From: Pseudoips prasinana
Taxonomy: Eukaryota; Arthropoda; Insecta; Lepidoptera; Nolidae
Length of the DNA stretch: 64,000 nucleotides
Reading direction: 5' to 3'
Assembly: GCA_951640165.1 (NCBI GenBank)
Contig: OX621255.1
Coordinates: 3,038,001 to 3,102,000 of the forward strand
The translations under genes and the position numbers were made by a program. Shown here in pieces: positions 50,769 to 60,734 of the stretch. The notes under the pieces are model-generated. The model was not told where the DNA came from and searched no databases. It saw only the letters and a list, made by a program, of their open reading frames with translations. Every line of letters starts with the position of its first letter. Within the stretch, counting starts at the first letter, position 1.

Positions 50769-50965
50769 AAATAACAGCTAAAAGAAGTCCACTGCTGGAC
50801 AAAAGCCTGCCCTAAAAATCATCTTGAAGGTATTTACTATACCTATAGTACTCAGAAAGAAGCTGCTGCCCTTCCTCTGATAAATATTCCTCCGGGTCGA
50901 CTTTTTCGCCGCCCAGGGAATGACATGGAGTTTTTATATTCTAATATTTGCCGTCACCACACTTG
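50769..50965 (-). mobile_element. Family F, partial
   Basis: AACAGCTAAAAGAAGTCCAC, GGACAAAAGCCTGCCCTAAA, CCAGGGAATGACATGGAG, TTGCCGTCACCACAC; the middle is deleted. Confidence 0.7.
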
Positions 50966-51064
50966 AAAAAAAAGCTAAGTGTACTTTCAATTGAATGTAT
51001 CCTTTAGCGATTTAAAATAAATCAGAGAATACACGTTATTCAGTGAATCTATACGATTTTATTA

Positions 51065-51389
51065 TATATACATATAATAAAATCGTAGGAAAGTCAAAAC
51101 TGTACATTGAATACTTTATAAAAAGGATACTTGGGGCGTGATCTACAATCGATATCGAAGCCAAAAATATAGTTTTCAGAATTTTTGTCTGTGTGTCTGT
51201 TTGTCTGTATGTATGTCCGGGCTAAACTCAAAAAGTACTGCATGGATTTACTACAAATTTTGCATGAATATTAAAATGAATATTAAAAGGTCGGGTCAAC
51301 ATATAGGCTACATATCATCACGCTATCACCAACGGGGGCTGTGATAATTTATAAAACTTAACGCAAGTAAAACCGCGGGTCACAGCTAG
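51065..51389 (+). mobile_element. Helitron-A, near intact
   Basis: Start TATATACATATAATAAAATC (TC mutated to TA), end CCGCGGGTCACAGCTAG. Just upstream, TACGATTTTATTATATATAC is an inverted copy of its own first bases. Confidence 0.8.
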
Positions 51390-51602
51390 TATAATATAAT
51401 CCAATACGCCTAATAAGAAATTATTTGATTACCTCATCATATCATGCAAGATCGACCTGTCTGGTACCTGTCTGGGGTGGAATAGAACCGTTATCGCTAT
51501 CTTCTCTCACAATAATAACACGATAATACGAGAATATTACAATAATACGAGATCACGCGATTTAGCGAGAGTGGGTTATTATTTTCCATAATTAGAGTCT
51601 CT
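51390..51602. other. Unclassified sequence
   Basis: No feature recognised. Confidence 0.3.
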
Positions 51603-51705
51603 GACTTGAACCACTCTGGTGTCAGAGTGGTTCAAGTCACCCATTAGTGACGTGGCTGCGCCTAATGTTGCCTAATGGGTACAACTGGGACCGACAGCTT
51701 AATAA
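51603..51705 (-). mobile_element. SINE-5S fragment starting with a 16-bp palindrome
   Basis: GACTTGAACCACTCTG, loop GTGT, CAGAGTGGTTCAAGTC (51603-51638). The second arm is SINE-5S tail sequence on the minus strand. ACAACTGGGACCGACAGCTT follows. Confidence 0.65.
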
Positions 51706-51730
51706 GATGTATTAAAATTTATATTAGATT

Positions 51731-51848
51731 AAATAAATAAATATCTTGGCACCTAGTTGTAGCCACCAGACAACTGAGAAACATACTTATATATTTCTAT
51801 AAATAACAGAACCAATAATCATGCGCATGACACAAAGATATGTCGTAT
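51731..51848 (-). mobile_element. SINE-E, decayed
   Basis: AAATAAATATCTTGGCACCT, ACCAGACAACTGAGAAACAT, CATGCGCATGACACAAAGAT; head missing. Confidence 0.55.
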
Positions 51849-51887
51849 TTAGTCGTGTAAAAGACAGAAGCACCAGTAGTACCCTAG

Positions 51888-51995
51888 CATCGTTCAAGTC
51901 GTGGGTACAATAAGCTTAACAGATGACTTGACGATTGTTGTCTAATGAGTATAGCCCAGAATGACAGCTCTCTTAAACCAAACTAACTTGTAGTG
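51888..51995 (-). mobile_element. SINE-5S, decayed fragment
   Basis: ATCGTTCAAGTCGTGGGTAC, CTTGACGATTGTTGTCTAAT, AGAATGACAGCTC. Confidence 0.45.
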
Positions 51996-52211
51996 TTGTT
52001 ACGATTGCGGTAATTCAAAATAACCTATACTTACTTCATAAGTGATCTTTTCAAAAATTCAACAGCCAATATAAATTACAGTAGTTCATTAATTGAAAAT
52101 ATCATGTTTTGTATTTTTAGGGTTTCGCAAAAAAATGGTAAAGTAACCCGTATGGTGTAACTCAATCCGTCCATTTGCTATAATAATTACTAACACTATA
52201 TTATTTGGTAA
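51996..52211. other. Unclassified, with an AGGGTTTCGC fragment
   Basis: 52117-52150 (TTTTTAGGGTTTCGCAAAAA) resembles the start of the AGGGTTCCGT repeat. Confidence 0.35.
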
Positions 52212-52583
52212 TTAAATACTGATGTAAGAAAGCGTTGTGGTGTGAAAGAGGATGTAGTCACAAAGATTGAAAAAGGCATGCTGAGATGGTTTGGCCATTT
52301 AGAAAGGATGAATGAAAGAAGATTGACAAAAGAAGTATACCTGGCCTGTGTGAATGGGACAACCGGAAGGGGAAGACCACGTCGAACATTCTCTGACCAA
52401 ATTGGAGATGTTCTCAAGAAAGGGCAGGTCAGAAGTACCCTAAACCGGCGAGCATGTATGAAGAATATAATGACAGTAATCGAGGCAAAAGAAGTATGCA
52501 AAGATCGTGACAAATGGAAATCCGTTGTCTCTGCCTACCCCTCTGGGAAACAGGCGTGAGTCTATGTATGTATGTATGTATGG
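52212..52583 (+). mobile_element. 5'-truncated RTE-like LINE with open C-terminus and (TATG)n tail
   Basis: Open frame about 52212-52559: [60 protein letters not shown], then [20 protein letters not shown], stop. The RWFGH.ERM...R..K..Y....GRGRPR..F.DQI pattern is a common RTE-type C-terminal region, often misannotated as a host gene. Only about 115 codons remain. Tail TATGTATGTATGTATGTATG. Confidence 0.85.
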
Positions 52584-52846
52584 TTATATTTAGAACATAT
52601 TTACGTGTACCAGTGGGTGAGTTCAAAATTTCAAAGTACCTTCGAGTATGAGGGCAATTTATAAGTTCCTTAACAGTGTTTTTGTAAGCTACGTTATTTT
52701 TGACATACGTTTATATAATTAATTCAATTAATATAAGCAATTAATTTACTGCTTGTGTAACGAACTTTAAAACAAATAGCACTCTGTCTTCACTAGCTAC
52801 TGAGCTAACACTCACTTTTCAAATTCATATGTACATATATTAGAAA
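52584..52846. other. Unclassified AT-rich sequence
   Basis: No feature recognised. Confidence 0.3.
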
Positions 52847-54236
52847 CTAGCTGGTGCCCGCGACTTTGTCCGCGACAATTTTGAATGATGACCAATGTAA
52901 CTACTTATTACTTAAGCTTAATCTAAAAAATATAACTTTTAAAACAAATAAGCAATCTAAATTGAATAAAACCTAACCTATAAATAACCTTACTAAGAAA
53001 TAAATGAAAAACTACTTTGCTACTGTTATTTACAAAAAGGACCCGATATCATCACGCAGAAATCAAAGAATACATATCAATTGTCCTTAAGTATAGTCAG
53101 TAAGTTAAATAAAGTAAAATAAAATAACTACCCAAAAATCCTGATATATATATTTTTAATTTTTAACTGAAATTCTAAGTACCAATTTTCATGCGTTTAA
53201 CTTCAAGTCGCAGTTTACATAGAAACTTACGTACCCTACTTTACGCCCTTAGGGGGGGGGGGGGGGTTCTCAAATATTCAGAAATATATAATTTAAATTT
53301 TTAACTGAAATGCCAAATAACAAATTTCATGCGTTTAACTTAAAACGTTTCACATTTTTCATACAAACTTACATCCTCATACACCCTTGGGGGTGGAATT
53401 TTCAAAAACCCTTCTTTAGTGGATGCCTACGTCATAAAAGGTACCTTCTGTCAAAATGTCAAGTCTTTAACTCCAGCCGTTTAGGCTGTGCGTTGATATG
53501 TCAGTCAGTATAAACTTACATTACCCCTATTTTATGCCCTTCGGGGTTGAATTTTCAAAAATCCTGGAACACATATTTTTATTTTTAACTGAAAGGTCCA
53601 ATACCAATTTTCATGGGTTTAACTTCAAAAAAGTCGCATTTTTCATACAAACTTACATGCCCTATTTTACGCCCTAAGGGGTGGAATTCCCAAAAATCCT
53701 GAAATATATATTTTTAATTTTTAACTGAAATGCTTAATACCAATTTTCATGCGTTTTACTTAAAAATTGACACATTTTTCATACAAACTTACACCCCCTA
53801 TTTTACGCTCTTGGGGCTGGAATTTCCAAAAATGCTGAAATATATATTTTTTATTTTTAACTAAAAGGCCAAATACCAATTTTCATGCGTTTAATTTAAA
53901 AATTGTCACATTTTCCATACAAACTTACATCCCCTATTTTTCGCCCTTGGGGGTGGAATTTCCAAAAACCCTGAAATACTTGATTTTTTATTTTTAACTG
54001 GAAGGCCAAATACCAATTTTTATACCTTAAACTTCAAAAACGGCAAAGTTTCATACTAACTTAGCGCCCCTGTTTTACCCCCTTAGGGGTAGAATTTCGA
54101 AAAATCCTTCCTTATTCCTTGTCTACATTATAAAACAAACATTTGTGCAAAATTTCAGCTTTCTAGGTCCAAGGGTTTGGGCTGGGCGTTGATGAGTCAG
54201 TCAGTCAGTCAGGACTTGTCTTTTTATTTATATAGA
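52847..54236 (-). mobile_element. Helitron-B, second copy
   Basis: On the minus strand TC at 54236 (CTTTTTATTTATATAGA on the plus strand) and CTAG at 52847 (A|CTAGCTGGTGCCCGCGA on the plus strand). Contains the same internal about 130-bp monomers and the internal second 5' module (plus strand TGCGTTGATATGTCAGTCAG near 53490). A poly(G) run lies at 53252-53266. Confidence 0.85.
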
Positions 54237-54261
54237 TTACATAATTGTGTTATACTTAAAA

Positions 54262-54480
54262 CGGTGAGGAAACCTGCACGCCTGAGAGTTCTCCAAAAAT
54301 GCTTTTGAAGGCTTCTGGAGTCTGCGTACGCGCACTATTCTAGTGTATTGTGTGATTGCCTATAGAAGCCTATGCTCTCACATTCTGAAAGGAGGCCCAT
54401 GCTCTGCGGGACAGTAATAGGCTGCACCATTATGACTGAACGTTTGGCGCAGTAGTCTCCCGAAACACTGGGACCTATTA
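54262..54480 (+). repeat. LINE-type lepidopteran repeat, diverged
   Basis: GTGAGGAAACCTGCACGCCT, GAGAGTTCTCCAAAAATGCT, CCCATGCTCTGCGGGACAGT: a common lepidopteran repeat block that usually ends in (GATGAT)n; here the end is lost. Confidence 0.55.
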
Positions 54481-55517
54481 ATCAAATTTTAAAATAAAAA
54501 GGCAGATTAAAATGTCTTGTATAATCTGTGAACCATTGTAAAATATAAAGCTCTAACAAATGTTATTGTTGACTTAATATTATATAACTGGAACTTAAAT
54601 ATCATGTTAAAAATGTGAAATAATTAAATTCGATAGATACATAAATAAAATAAAGTTTCTAACAAAGTTCAGAGAAACACAACTGTAATTCTTTACAAAA
54701 CACTTAGTTATGCGATTTGGTTTTCAGTGGTACCAATAACCAAATGAAATGTTATAAGAACTAGCTACAGAACCCTCGTTGGTCAACTACAACTCGCACT
54801 CACCTAGTTATTTTCACCATATCCTTTAAAGGATACAAGCATCGTTGAGTAATGCTAAATTACCGCATTGTCTCTGCGCAGTGACAGATTGTGTTAAATA
54901 CAATTTTGACACGCAATTCCAAGGTCCATAGGTTAGAAAGTGGTCATTTATACTAAGTAGTGACGTTTTTATGGGCCCTATAGCCGTTACAAGTCCACAT
55001 TCATACTTTTTACACAACTGCGGGTACAAAGAAAAACATTGATAGATGGATTTAAAGAATGAGTTTTCTTTTCATTTTTTTTTTGTTAATTTCCTGATAT
55101 TTTATGTTTTGACTTCAATATAACGTTTTTAGCTAGTTTAGTAGGTGGAGTGTAACATAATTACCGTTTTTAATATAGGTTTACTGATAATCCAGCATCG
55201 TAAACAAGTTGGAGGTAAATTTTATTATTGAAGTGCGTGTGTACTTCGGATCACTGGGTTGCCAGCGTACGAAAGAATTATAAACAATTAAGTTAGTCAG
55301 TGTTGTAATTTATATTAATATACTGGTGGCTACTTGGGAATTGAATAAAAACATGAAGTGTAATGGGTAATAAATTATATGAACCAAGAGCAATGGAGAC
55401 GGCAATGCTCGGAGTTTTCCTGCGAGATCGAATCAGAAATATTGTAATCCGCAGGCGACCCAAGTAACTGATATAGCCCGAAGAATTACCAGGTTGGAGT
55501 GGCAGGACACATTATGT
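54481..55517. other. Unclassified region, about 1 kb
   Basis: No shared element and no convincing coding frame. Confidence 0.35.
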
Positions 55518-55561
55518 CGGGCCTGTTGGCGTGGTTGGCAAATGCTTGCTTTTCACGCCGA
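55518..55561 (+). mobile_element. SINE-C head only
   Basis: CGGGCCTGTTGGCGTGGTTG, GCTTGCTTTTCACGCCG, then an abrupt junction. Confidence 0.7.
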
Positions 55562-55572
55562 ATACCAACCAA

Positions 55573-55755
55573 TAAACGAGGCAAAAGAGGTGTGCAACTA
55601 TCGCCACAAATGGAAATCCGTTGGCTCTGGCTACCCCTCTTGGAAACGGGCGTAAATCTATGTATGTAGGTGAATAAAAAAAAAAGAAAAGTGTCTCTCA
55701 GACAATGCGCCGTAAATCGTCTGTAACAGACGCAAAGGCCATATATATAGGTGAA
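55573..55755 (+). pseudogene. Two LINE 3' ends in tandem
   Basis: 55573-55668: CAAAAGAGGTGTGCAACTAT, AATGGAAATCCGTTGGCTCT, ending GGCGTAAATCTATGTATGTA, the C-terminus of the 52-kb LINE. 55682-55755: AAAGTGTCTCTCAGACAATG, GACGCAAAGGCCATATATAT, the 3' end of the zinc-finger LINE at 28336. Confidence 0.75.
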
Positions 55756-55779
55756 TTATATATTCATAAACTGTTAAAG

Positions 55780-56060
55780 GTAAAATTATGGCATAAAAAT
55801 GTACTCATCAACATGAACATTTGTCTTGTTCGAGAATCGAACACGACTCTTTTGGATTATAAGGTAGGTTCACTACCAATAGGGGGGTACTGGAGCAGCA
55901 TACCCGCGTTCCCGGGACTCCCCCATCAGGCGCCAAGAGAAATCCACGGCAGGTAGGTTTAGTCGGTGCGAGTCCGACATACCCACCCGCAGACACTTTT
56001 TGCGGGTGTCATGCGAAGAAAGGTTCAATACTAATAGAACCACGCCGCGGCGGTATTGAA
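55780..56060 (-). repeat. tRNA-like dispersed repeat, single copy
   Basis: Minus strand carries GTCGTGTTCGATTCTCGAAC (box B-like) and GTCTGCGGGTGGGTATGTCG with GGACTCGCACCGACTAAACC, a motif set I recognise only as a lepidopteran repeat type. A related ACCATTGAACCACGGCGCG stub lies at 56664. Confidence 0.35.
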
Positions 56061-56082
56061 TGAATAAATTAACTAATTACGA

Positions 56083-56648
56083 CGGCTCTGTTGGCGTGGT
56101 TGGTAGATTCGCTGCCTTTCACGCCAGAGGTCGTGGGTTCGATTCCCACCCGGGACAGATATTTGTGTGCATGAACATGTCTGTTTGTCCTGAGGCTGGG
56201 TGTAATTATGTATATAATTAATTATGTATTTACAAGAGAAAAGTATTATATGTAGTATATCAGTTATCTGGTTTCCATAGTACAAGCTCTATTTAGTTTG
56301 GGATTAACTGCCTCGTTGGTTTAGCGGTAGCGTGTTCAACCGCAGATAATGAGGTCCTGGGTTCAAATCCCGGGTCGGGCCAAAAAGTGATTTTAGGATT
56401 TTTCCGTAAAAAGAAATTTCTCAGTGTCAGCCCGAAGTCTGGAAGTTGGCAGTATTACATCCCCGTGCCTCGGAGAGCACGTAAACCCGTCGGTCCTGCG
56501 CCTGACACTTGAGCACTATAATATATCCCGCGCAGATGGCTGATCTCTGTGGCCGCCGTGGCCGAAATTCGGCTAGGAGGACATTATTATTATTAATTTG
56601 GGATCAGATGCCCGAGTGTTAATAATGTCCCAGGATATTATTATTATA
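56083..56648 (+). mobile_element. SINE-C split by SINE-A
   Basis: 56083-56304 (GGCTCTGTTGGCGTGGTTGG...TCTGGTTTCCATAGTACAAG) and 56593-56648 (GGGATCAGATGCCCGAGTGT, AATAATGTCCCAGGATATTA). Confidence 0.85.
56305..56592 (+). mobile_element. SINE-A nested in SINE-C
   Basis: TAACTGCCTCGTTGGTTTAG to GGCTAGGAGGACATTATTAT. Target duplication TTAGTTTGGGAT / TTAATTTGGGAT (56293-56304, 56593-56604). Box B GGGTTCAAATCCCGGG is perfect. Confidence 0.88.
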
Positions 56649-57379
56649 TGGTAGGTTACTACCCATTGAACCACGGCGCGCGGCGGTCCTATAGTATGAA
56701 TAAATTATCGAATCAATAATTGTATTGAACACCAAACATAAGAGCAATTAGTTATTTCTATACATTCCGTCCAAAGTTCCGCATCGCTACAGAGGGACTT
56801 CCTCAAGAAACCACAGACTTTTACATGTGTGGTGCCCCTAATCACCTTCATATTGGTGACCGTCTTGCAGGTGTCCACCCGGCCGTAACGGACATCAGTC
56901 AAGCGGAAACACAAACTAAACCCAACCTTGGCAATGAAGCTACAGAGTTCAAAATCGATCGTAAACATTTCAAGGATGTTAATACAATTGAAGATCGATG
57001 TATGATTCGTATTGGGAAAGTAATAGGGTTTATATTTAAATGAAATAAATTCGGTAACAATTTACGTTAGTGAGGTCAATAGCATGGTCGAAATCGGCAT
57101 TATTCTTAATTACTGGCCGATGCTCGAATGATTTTTTATTGGTAAAAGCCAAAAGGTGGCTGCTAGTAATTTGAGTTTGATGTCCGATGGTTATGATAAC
57201 GCTTTGGTGCATAACCTGGTGAGCCATAATTTAGAATTTCTGGTTAATAGGTGCTGTAGCGATTGGTTAATTGGTGTGACGGATTTTTGGACAATTTAAG
57301 AAACACTGCTTGGTACCTAAACTAAGAGGAATCCTTACTACGAAGAGTATCTCGCTCTATGAAAAAAGCAGTACCTTTG
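56649..57379. other. Unclassified; GC-richer stretch open on both strands
   Basis: About 56750-57043 is open on plus (HIGDRLAGVHPAVTDISQAE) and 56705-56968 on minus (LTDVRYGRVDTCKTVTNMKV). Neither was recognised. It may be a coding remnant. Confidence 0.35.
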
Positions 57380-57381
57380 TA

Positions 57382-57516
57382 CAGACGCCAGCACGCCAAG
57401 CTACCCCAATCTGTCAAATTTACCCAATTGAAAGTGAACCTTATATTTATATGATAAAGTTGAAAATCTATAAAAGAAATTTGGCAGATTGGGGTAGCTG
57501 GATGTGCTAGCGTCTG
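57382..57516. mobile_element. 135-bp TA-target MITE, intact copy
   Basis: CAGACGCCAGCACGCCAAGC and complement GTGCTAGCGTCTG, TA on both sides. Interior inverted relative to the 38195 copy. Confidence 0.85.
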
Positions 57517-57561
57517 TACATCTTATTTTCCAGAAAGTGAAGTAAATATAATATACCTATA

Positions 57562-57800
57562 GGACAACTAACACACTGCCATCTGATCCCAAACTAGGCA
57601 GAGCCTGTACTATGGCAACCAGACAACTGATAAACATATTTATATATTTCAAAATACATACATATTATAGATAAATTACATCCAGACACAGAACAAGTAT
57701 TAATGGTACACACAAATAGTTGTCCGTCGCGGAACTCGAACCCGCGACACGAAGCGGCGAGGTGACTGTCTTAGCCGCTACACCACATGTTGTCTGGAAG
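57562..57800 (-). mobile_element. Chimeric SINE: SINE-D head, SINE-E tail
   Basis: Minus strand: GTGTAGCGGCTAAGACAGTC head with GCGGGTTCGAGTTCCGCGAC (SINE-D), core TTCTGTGTCTGGATGTAATT, then TATCAGTTGTCTGGTTGCCA and TAGTTTGGGATCAGATGGCA (SINE-E). The switch coincides with the core common to both families. Confidence 0.8.
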
Positions 57801-58009
57801 AGATCGCTTAAGGCGATAAGACTGCTCGTTGCACATTATGTTCTTTATATCCTACTAGCTGTACCCGCGACTTCGTTCACACATTTTGTAATGACTCCGT
57901 AAATGTTACATCAGAATATCTCTAATATTTTGTCTGTTGTCGCAAACTTATAAAACATTCACATAAACCTTACATATTTCCATGCAAACTTTCATCCCCT
58001 GTTCTCTAT
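57673..58009 (-). repeat. Left arm of 337-bp inverted repeat (Helitron end + SINE-D head)
   Basis: Contains the Helitron 3' end (plus strand CTAGCTGTACCCGCGACTTC at 57855), a 65-bp linker (GATCGCTTAAGGCGATAAGA), and the SINE-D head. About 93-95% identical by eye to 59580-59916 in reverse, with no length change. Confidence 0.85.
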
Positions 58010-58019
58010 CTCTCTCGTG

Positions 58020-58114
58020 CTCATCACACCAAGATTTGTCCTGGGTGGTAATCGAACCCACGACCTTTGACTTAGGGGTCAGGGACACTAACCACTAGGC
58101 CAACAGGCCAGTCA
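58020..58114 (-). mobile_element. SINE-E head
   Basis: TTTGTCCTGGGTGGTAATCG, AACCCACGACCTTTGACTTA, CTAGGCCAACAGGCCAGTC. Intact tRNA-like head that cuts off the Helitron. Confidence 0.75.
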
Positions 58115-58935
58115 GTAACTAAGTAGTAAAAGTACTAATTTGTAATTAAAAGCACATTTTATTGTACACCATAAAGACAAAGATAAAGATAAAAATCATT
58201 TATTTACATGAAACATGGTGTCCAAATTATAGGTGTTGTAATCAATGTTAGGTTTCACATGCTTCGCCATATATATGGCATGTAATTTTTTACAAATAAG
58301 TAGACAACTAAACAATAGGCGAAATAAACTAACGATTAAATTTTCAATTATAAAATTAATGGATTTCTATTATAAAGACATTATATAACAATATTTGAAT
58401 TTAAATAGTTATTACAGTCGTCAACCTTAGGACTAGAAGGTATAAATTACATAAAAATACATTATTACATTGCTAACATAAGTAAAACTAAGTACTGTAT
58501 TATAAAATTAATCAATTAGAATGTCAAAAATTTATTGAAAAATGTTATTGAATATTCAGCCTTGGGATTAAAGTATTACAGCCATTGCTCCCTTTCATCC
58601 TGAGGTCCAGCAAAACAAGAATTAGAAATAATAATACACAATTCAGAATAGACAAAATCAAAGTTACATGCTGATTCTGGCATTTTGCCCTTATACTTAT
58701 CCTATTTTAATTTTTTTTCACTAATCAGAAGTATAGAAAATAGACTACTTCTGTCTGTCACCTTTTGAGTTTACGCAGATTAGTAACCTTTTGATTACTA
58801 ACTGGTTTCTAGGCTATTCTCCTTTGAGAGTAGGCATCATGGAAAAACAATCGACCGTGAGGAGATTTCCGTTCTAATGACATAAAGTCAGAGGTCTGGA
58901 GTTCAAATCCAACACAGATAGATAGATAAATTATA
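58115..58935. other. Unclassified AT-rich region
   Basis: GGAGTTCAAATCCAAC near 58898 is a lone box B-like stretch. No element assigned. Confidence 0.3.
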
Positions 58936-58937
58936 TA

Positions 58938-59335
58938 CAACATGTAACCTAATTAACGCACATCCTGAAAATAGTTTGTTCAGAATAGTTTACTGAATCG
59001 ATGTATGTATATCATTTTTAATATAGGTAATTCATTATTCCAAAAATTATTAAAATACGTAAATTATTGTCATATTAACCCTGTGCAGTCAAAACAAATT
59101 GAAATGGACCGTAAGTCAAAATAATAAGATTTAAAATCGCAGTTTTATTTGTATTCATACAAATTCCGTCATTCAATACAAAGTAAAGAAAAATATTTTT
59201 TTATTCTAAGAAACTAATTTAGTAAATAATAATGCATATACATATTAAATTAAAAATTCCGTGTATGTATTATGATTACAACATAATATTCCATTTGGGG
59301 TGTTTGAGGGTATGCGTTAATTACGTTACATGTTG
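58938..59335. mobile_element. 398-bp TA-target MITE, copy 2 (inverted)
   Basis: CAACATGTAACCTAATTAAC(GCACATCCT) and complement, TA on both sides; the interior is the reverse complement of 37498-37886. Confidence 0.8.
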
Positions 59336-59579
59336 TATATACGAACACAGTTTGGTACACAGATAGTCTAGAGCCTGAGAAAGGACATAGGGTACTTTTT
59401 AATGCGAAAAAGTGTTGAAAGGAGTAGAAAGGGGGGGGGGGGGGGGTGAAACGTTGTTTGGAAGTATCGTCATTTTTAGAGCGTAAAGCTTATTTTCTAG
59501 GCTGTTGATTCGATACCTATAAATAAATATGACATTCAAAACTTTGTATAAGTTTTACCCTCGAGGCTGTAGAACAACA
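59336..59579. other. Helitron interior or unclassified, with poly(G)
   Basis: G run at 59431-59446. The following sequence leads into the Helitron 3' segment; its 5' end was not found. Confidence 0.3.
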
Positions 59580-59916
59580 ATAGGGAATAGGTGATGAAAG
59601 TTTGCATGGAAATATATAAGGTTTATGTGAATGTTTAGTAAGTTTGCGACAAGAGACAAAATATTAGAGATATTCTGATGTCACATTTACGGAGCCATCA
59701 CAAAATGTGTGAACGAAGTCGCGGACACAGCTAGTAGGATATAAAGAACATAATGTGCAACGAGCAGTCTTATCGCCTTAAGCGATCTCTTCCAGACAAC
59801 ATGTGGTGCAGCGGCTAAGACAGTCACCTCGCCGCTTGGTGTCGCGGGTTCGAGTCCCGCGACTGACAACCATTTGTGTGTACCATTAATACTTGTTCTG
59901 TGTCTGGATGTAATTT
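59580..59916 (+). repeat. Right arm of 337-bp inverted repeat
   Basis: Helitron 3' segment ending ACGAAGTCGCGGACACAGC|TAG (CTAG 59731-59734), linker with CTTAAGCGATCTCTTCCAGA, and the SINE-D head and core. Confidence 0.85.
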
Positions 59917-59998
59917 GTCTATTATATCCCTCTATTATATGTTTGTAAAGTACCCCGCGACACAGGGATAAAATTCCCAAGTGCGGGCGTTGTGATAA
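59803..59998 (+). mobile_element. SINE-D, full length
   Basis: GTGGTGCAGCGGCTAAGACA, TCGCGGGTTCGAGTCCCGCG, TACTTGTTCTGTGTCTGGAT, CCCGCGACACAGGGATAAAA, AAGTGCGGGCGTTGTGATAA. Shares the unusual GTACCATTAATACTTG with the left arm. Confidence 0.85.
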
Positions 59999-60254
59999 AA
60001 AAATAACCTTTGGATGGATAGGAACCCACAACTGCCCATACGATAATGAAAGAAGAAGAAAGAAAAAAAATACAATTGAATTAATAATTAACTTCTTTTG
60101 AACATGGGTAAAATGCTTTGAATCAATTACATTTATCCTCAATCACGTATATACAGAACCCGGTTGTGCTTCATTAGGCGGCTGCTGGCGCGTGCGATCG
60201 GCGATCAATCAATTAACTTAGTTATTAATGTCCTCGATAACTTCGCTTATTTTG

Positions 60255-60580
60255 ACTGCGTCGTTGGTCTAACGGTAGCGCATTCAAATCCCGGGTCAAT
60301 TCAATTGTTTTTGGGATTATTATGTAAAAAGAAAAAATTCTCAGTAACAGCCCGAAGTCTGAGTGTTGGCGGTATTATACCCCCGTGCCTCGGAGCACAC
60401 GTAAAGCTGTCGGTTCTGTACCTACCTGACCTATTCCGGTCGTGTAGCTAGTCGTCCCATCGAATCATGAGTGTGATGGAATAGAAGGTGCCCCTGGTTT
60501 GCACATACACTTGTGCACTGTAATAAGTCCCGCGCAGATGGCTATAAGTCTCAATTGAGTTCGGTTAGTTAAACATTACT
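60255..60580 (+). mobile_element. SINE-A with head deletion
   Basis: ACTGCGTCGTTGGTCTAACG, then directly ATTCAAATCCCGGGTCAATT (most of the anticodon-arm part lost), GTATTATACCCCCGTGCCTC, CCCGCGCAGATGGC. Confidence 0.8.
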
Positions 60581-60734
60581 ATTGTGAGATGGACGGAATT
60601 TACTCCAAGTTATAGGGACGTTTAACTGCTCTCTAGGTTATGATAATATGCTTTATGTGCGTTTGTGAAGTTGTTCTTGTATTTTGCCATAGAGTTCATA
60701 AGCCAAAGTTCAAAATCTGGACAATTCATAAATA

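Noticed and set aside
52242..52559. Host protein-coding gene (105-codon open frame)
   Set aside because: The sequence is the standard C-terminal region of RTE-type LINE proteins and is followed by a (TATG)n LINE tail.
56305..56385. Possible tRNA genes at the heads of SINE-A, B, C, D and E
   Set aside because: Box A/B and cloverleaf-like stretches are present, but they lie at the start of repeated elements with bodies and tails, occur many times, and acceptor stems are imperfect. They are SINE heads.
59687..60142. 151-codon minus-strand frame
   Set aside because: It spans the tail and head of a SINE-D and a Helitron end; the C-terminal half duplicates the frame at 57720-57902 only because the DNA is an inverted copy.
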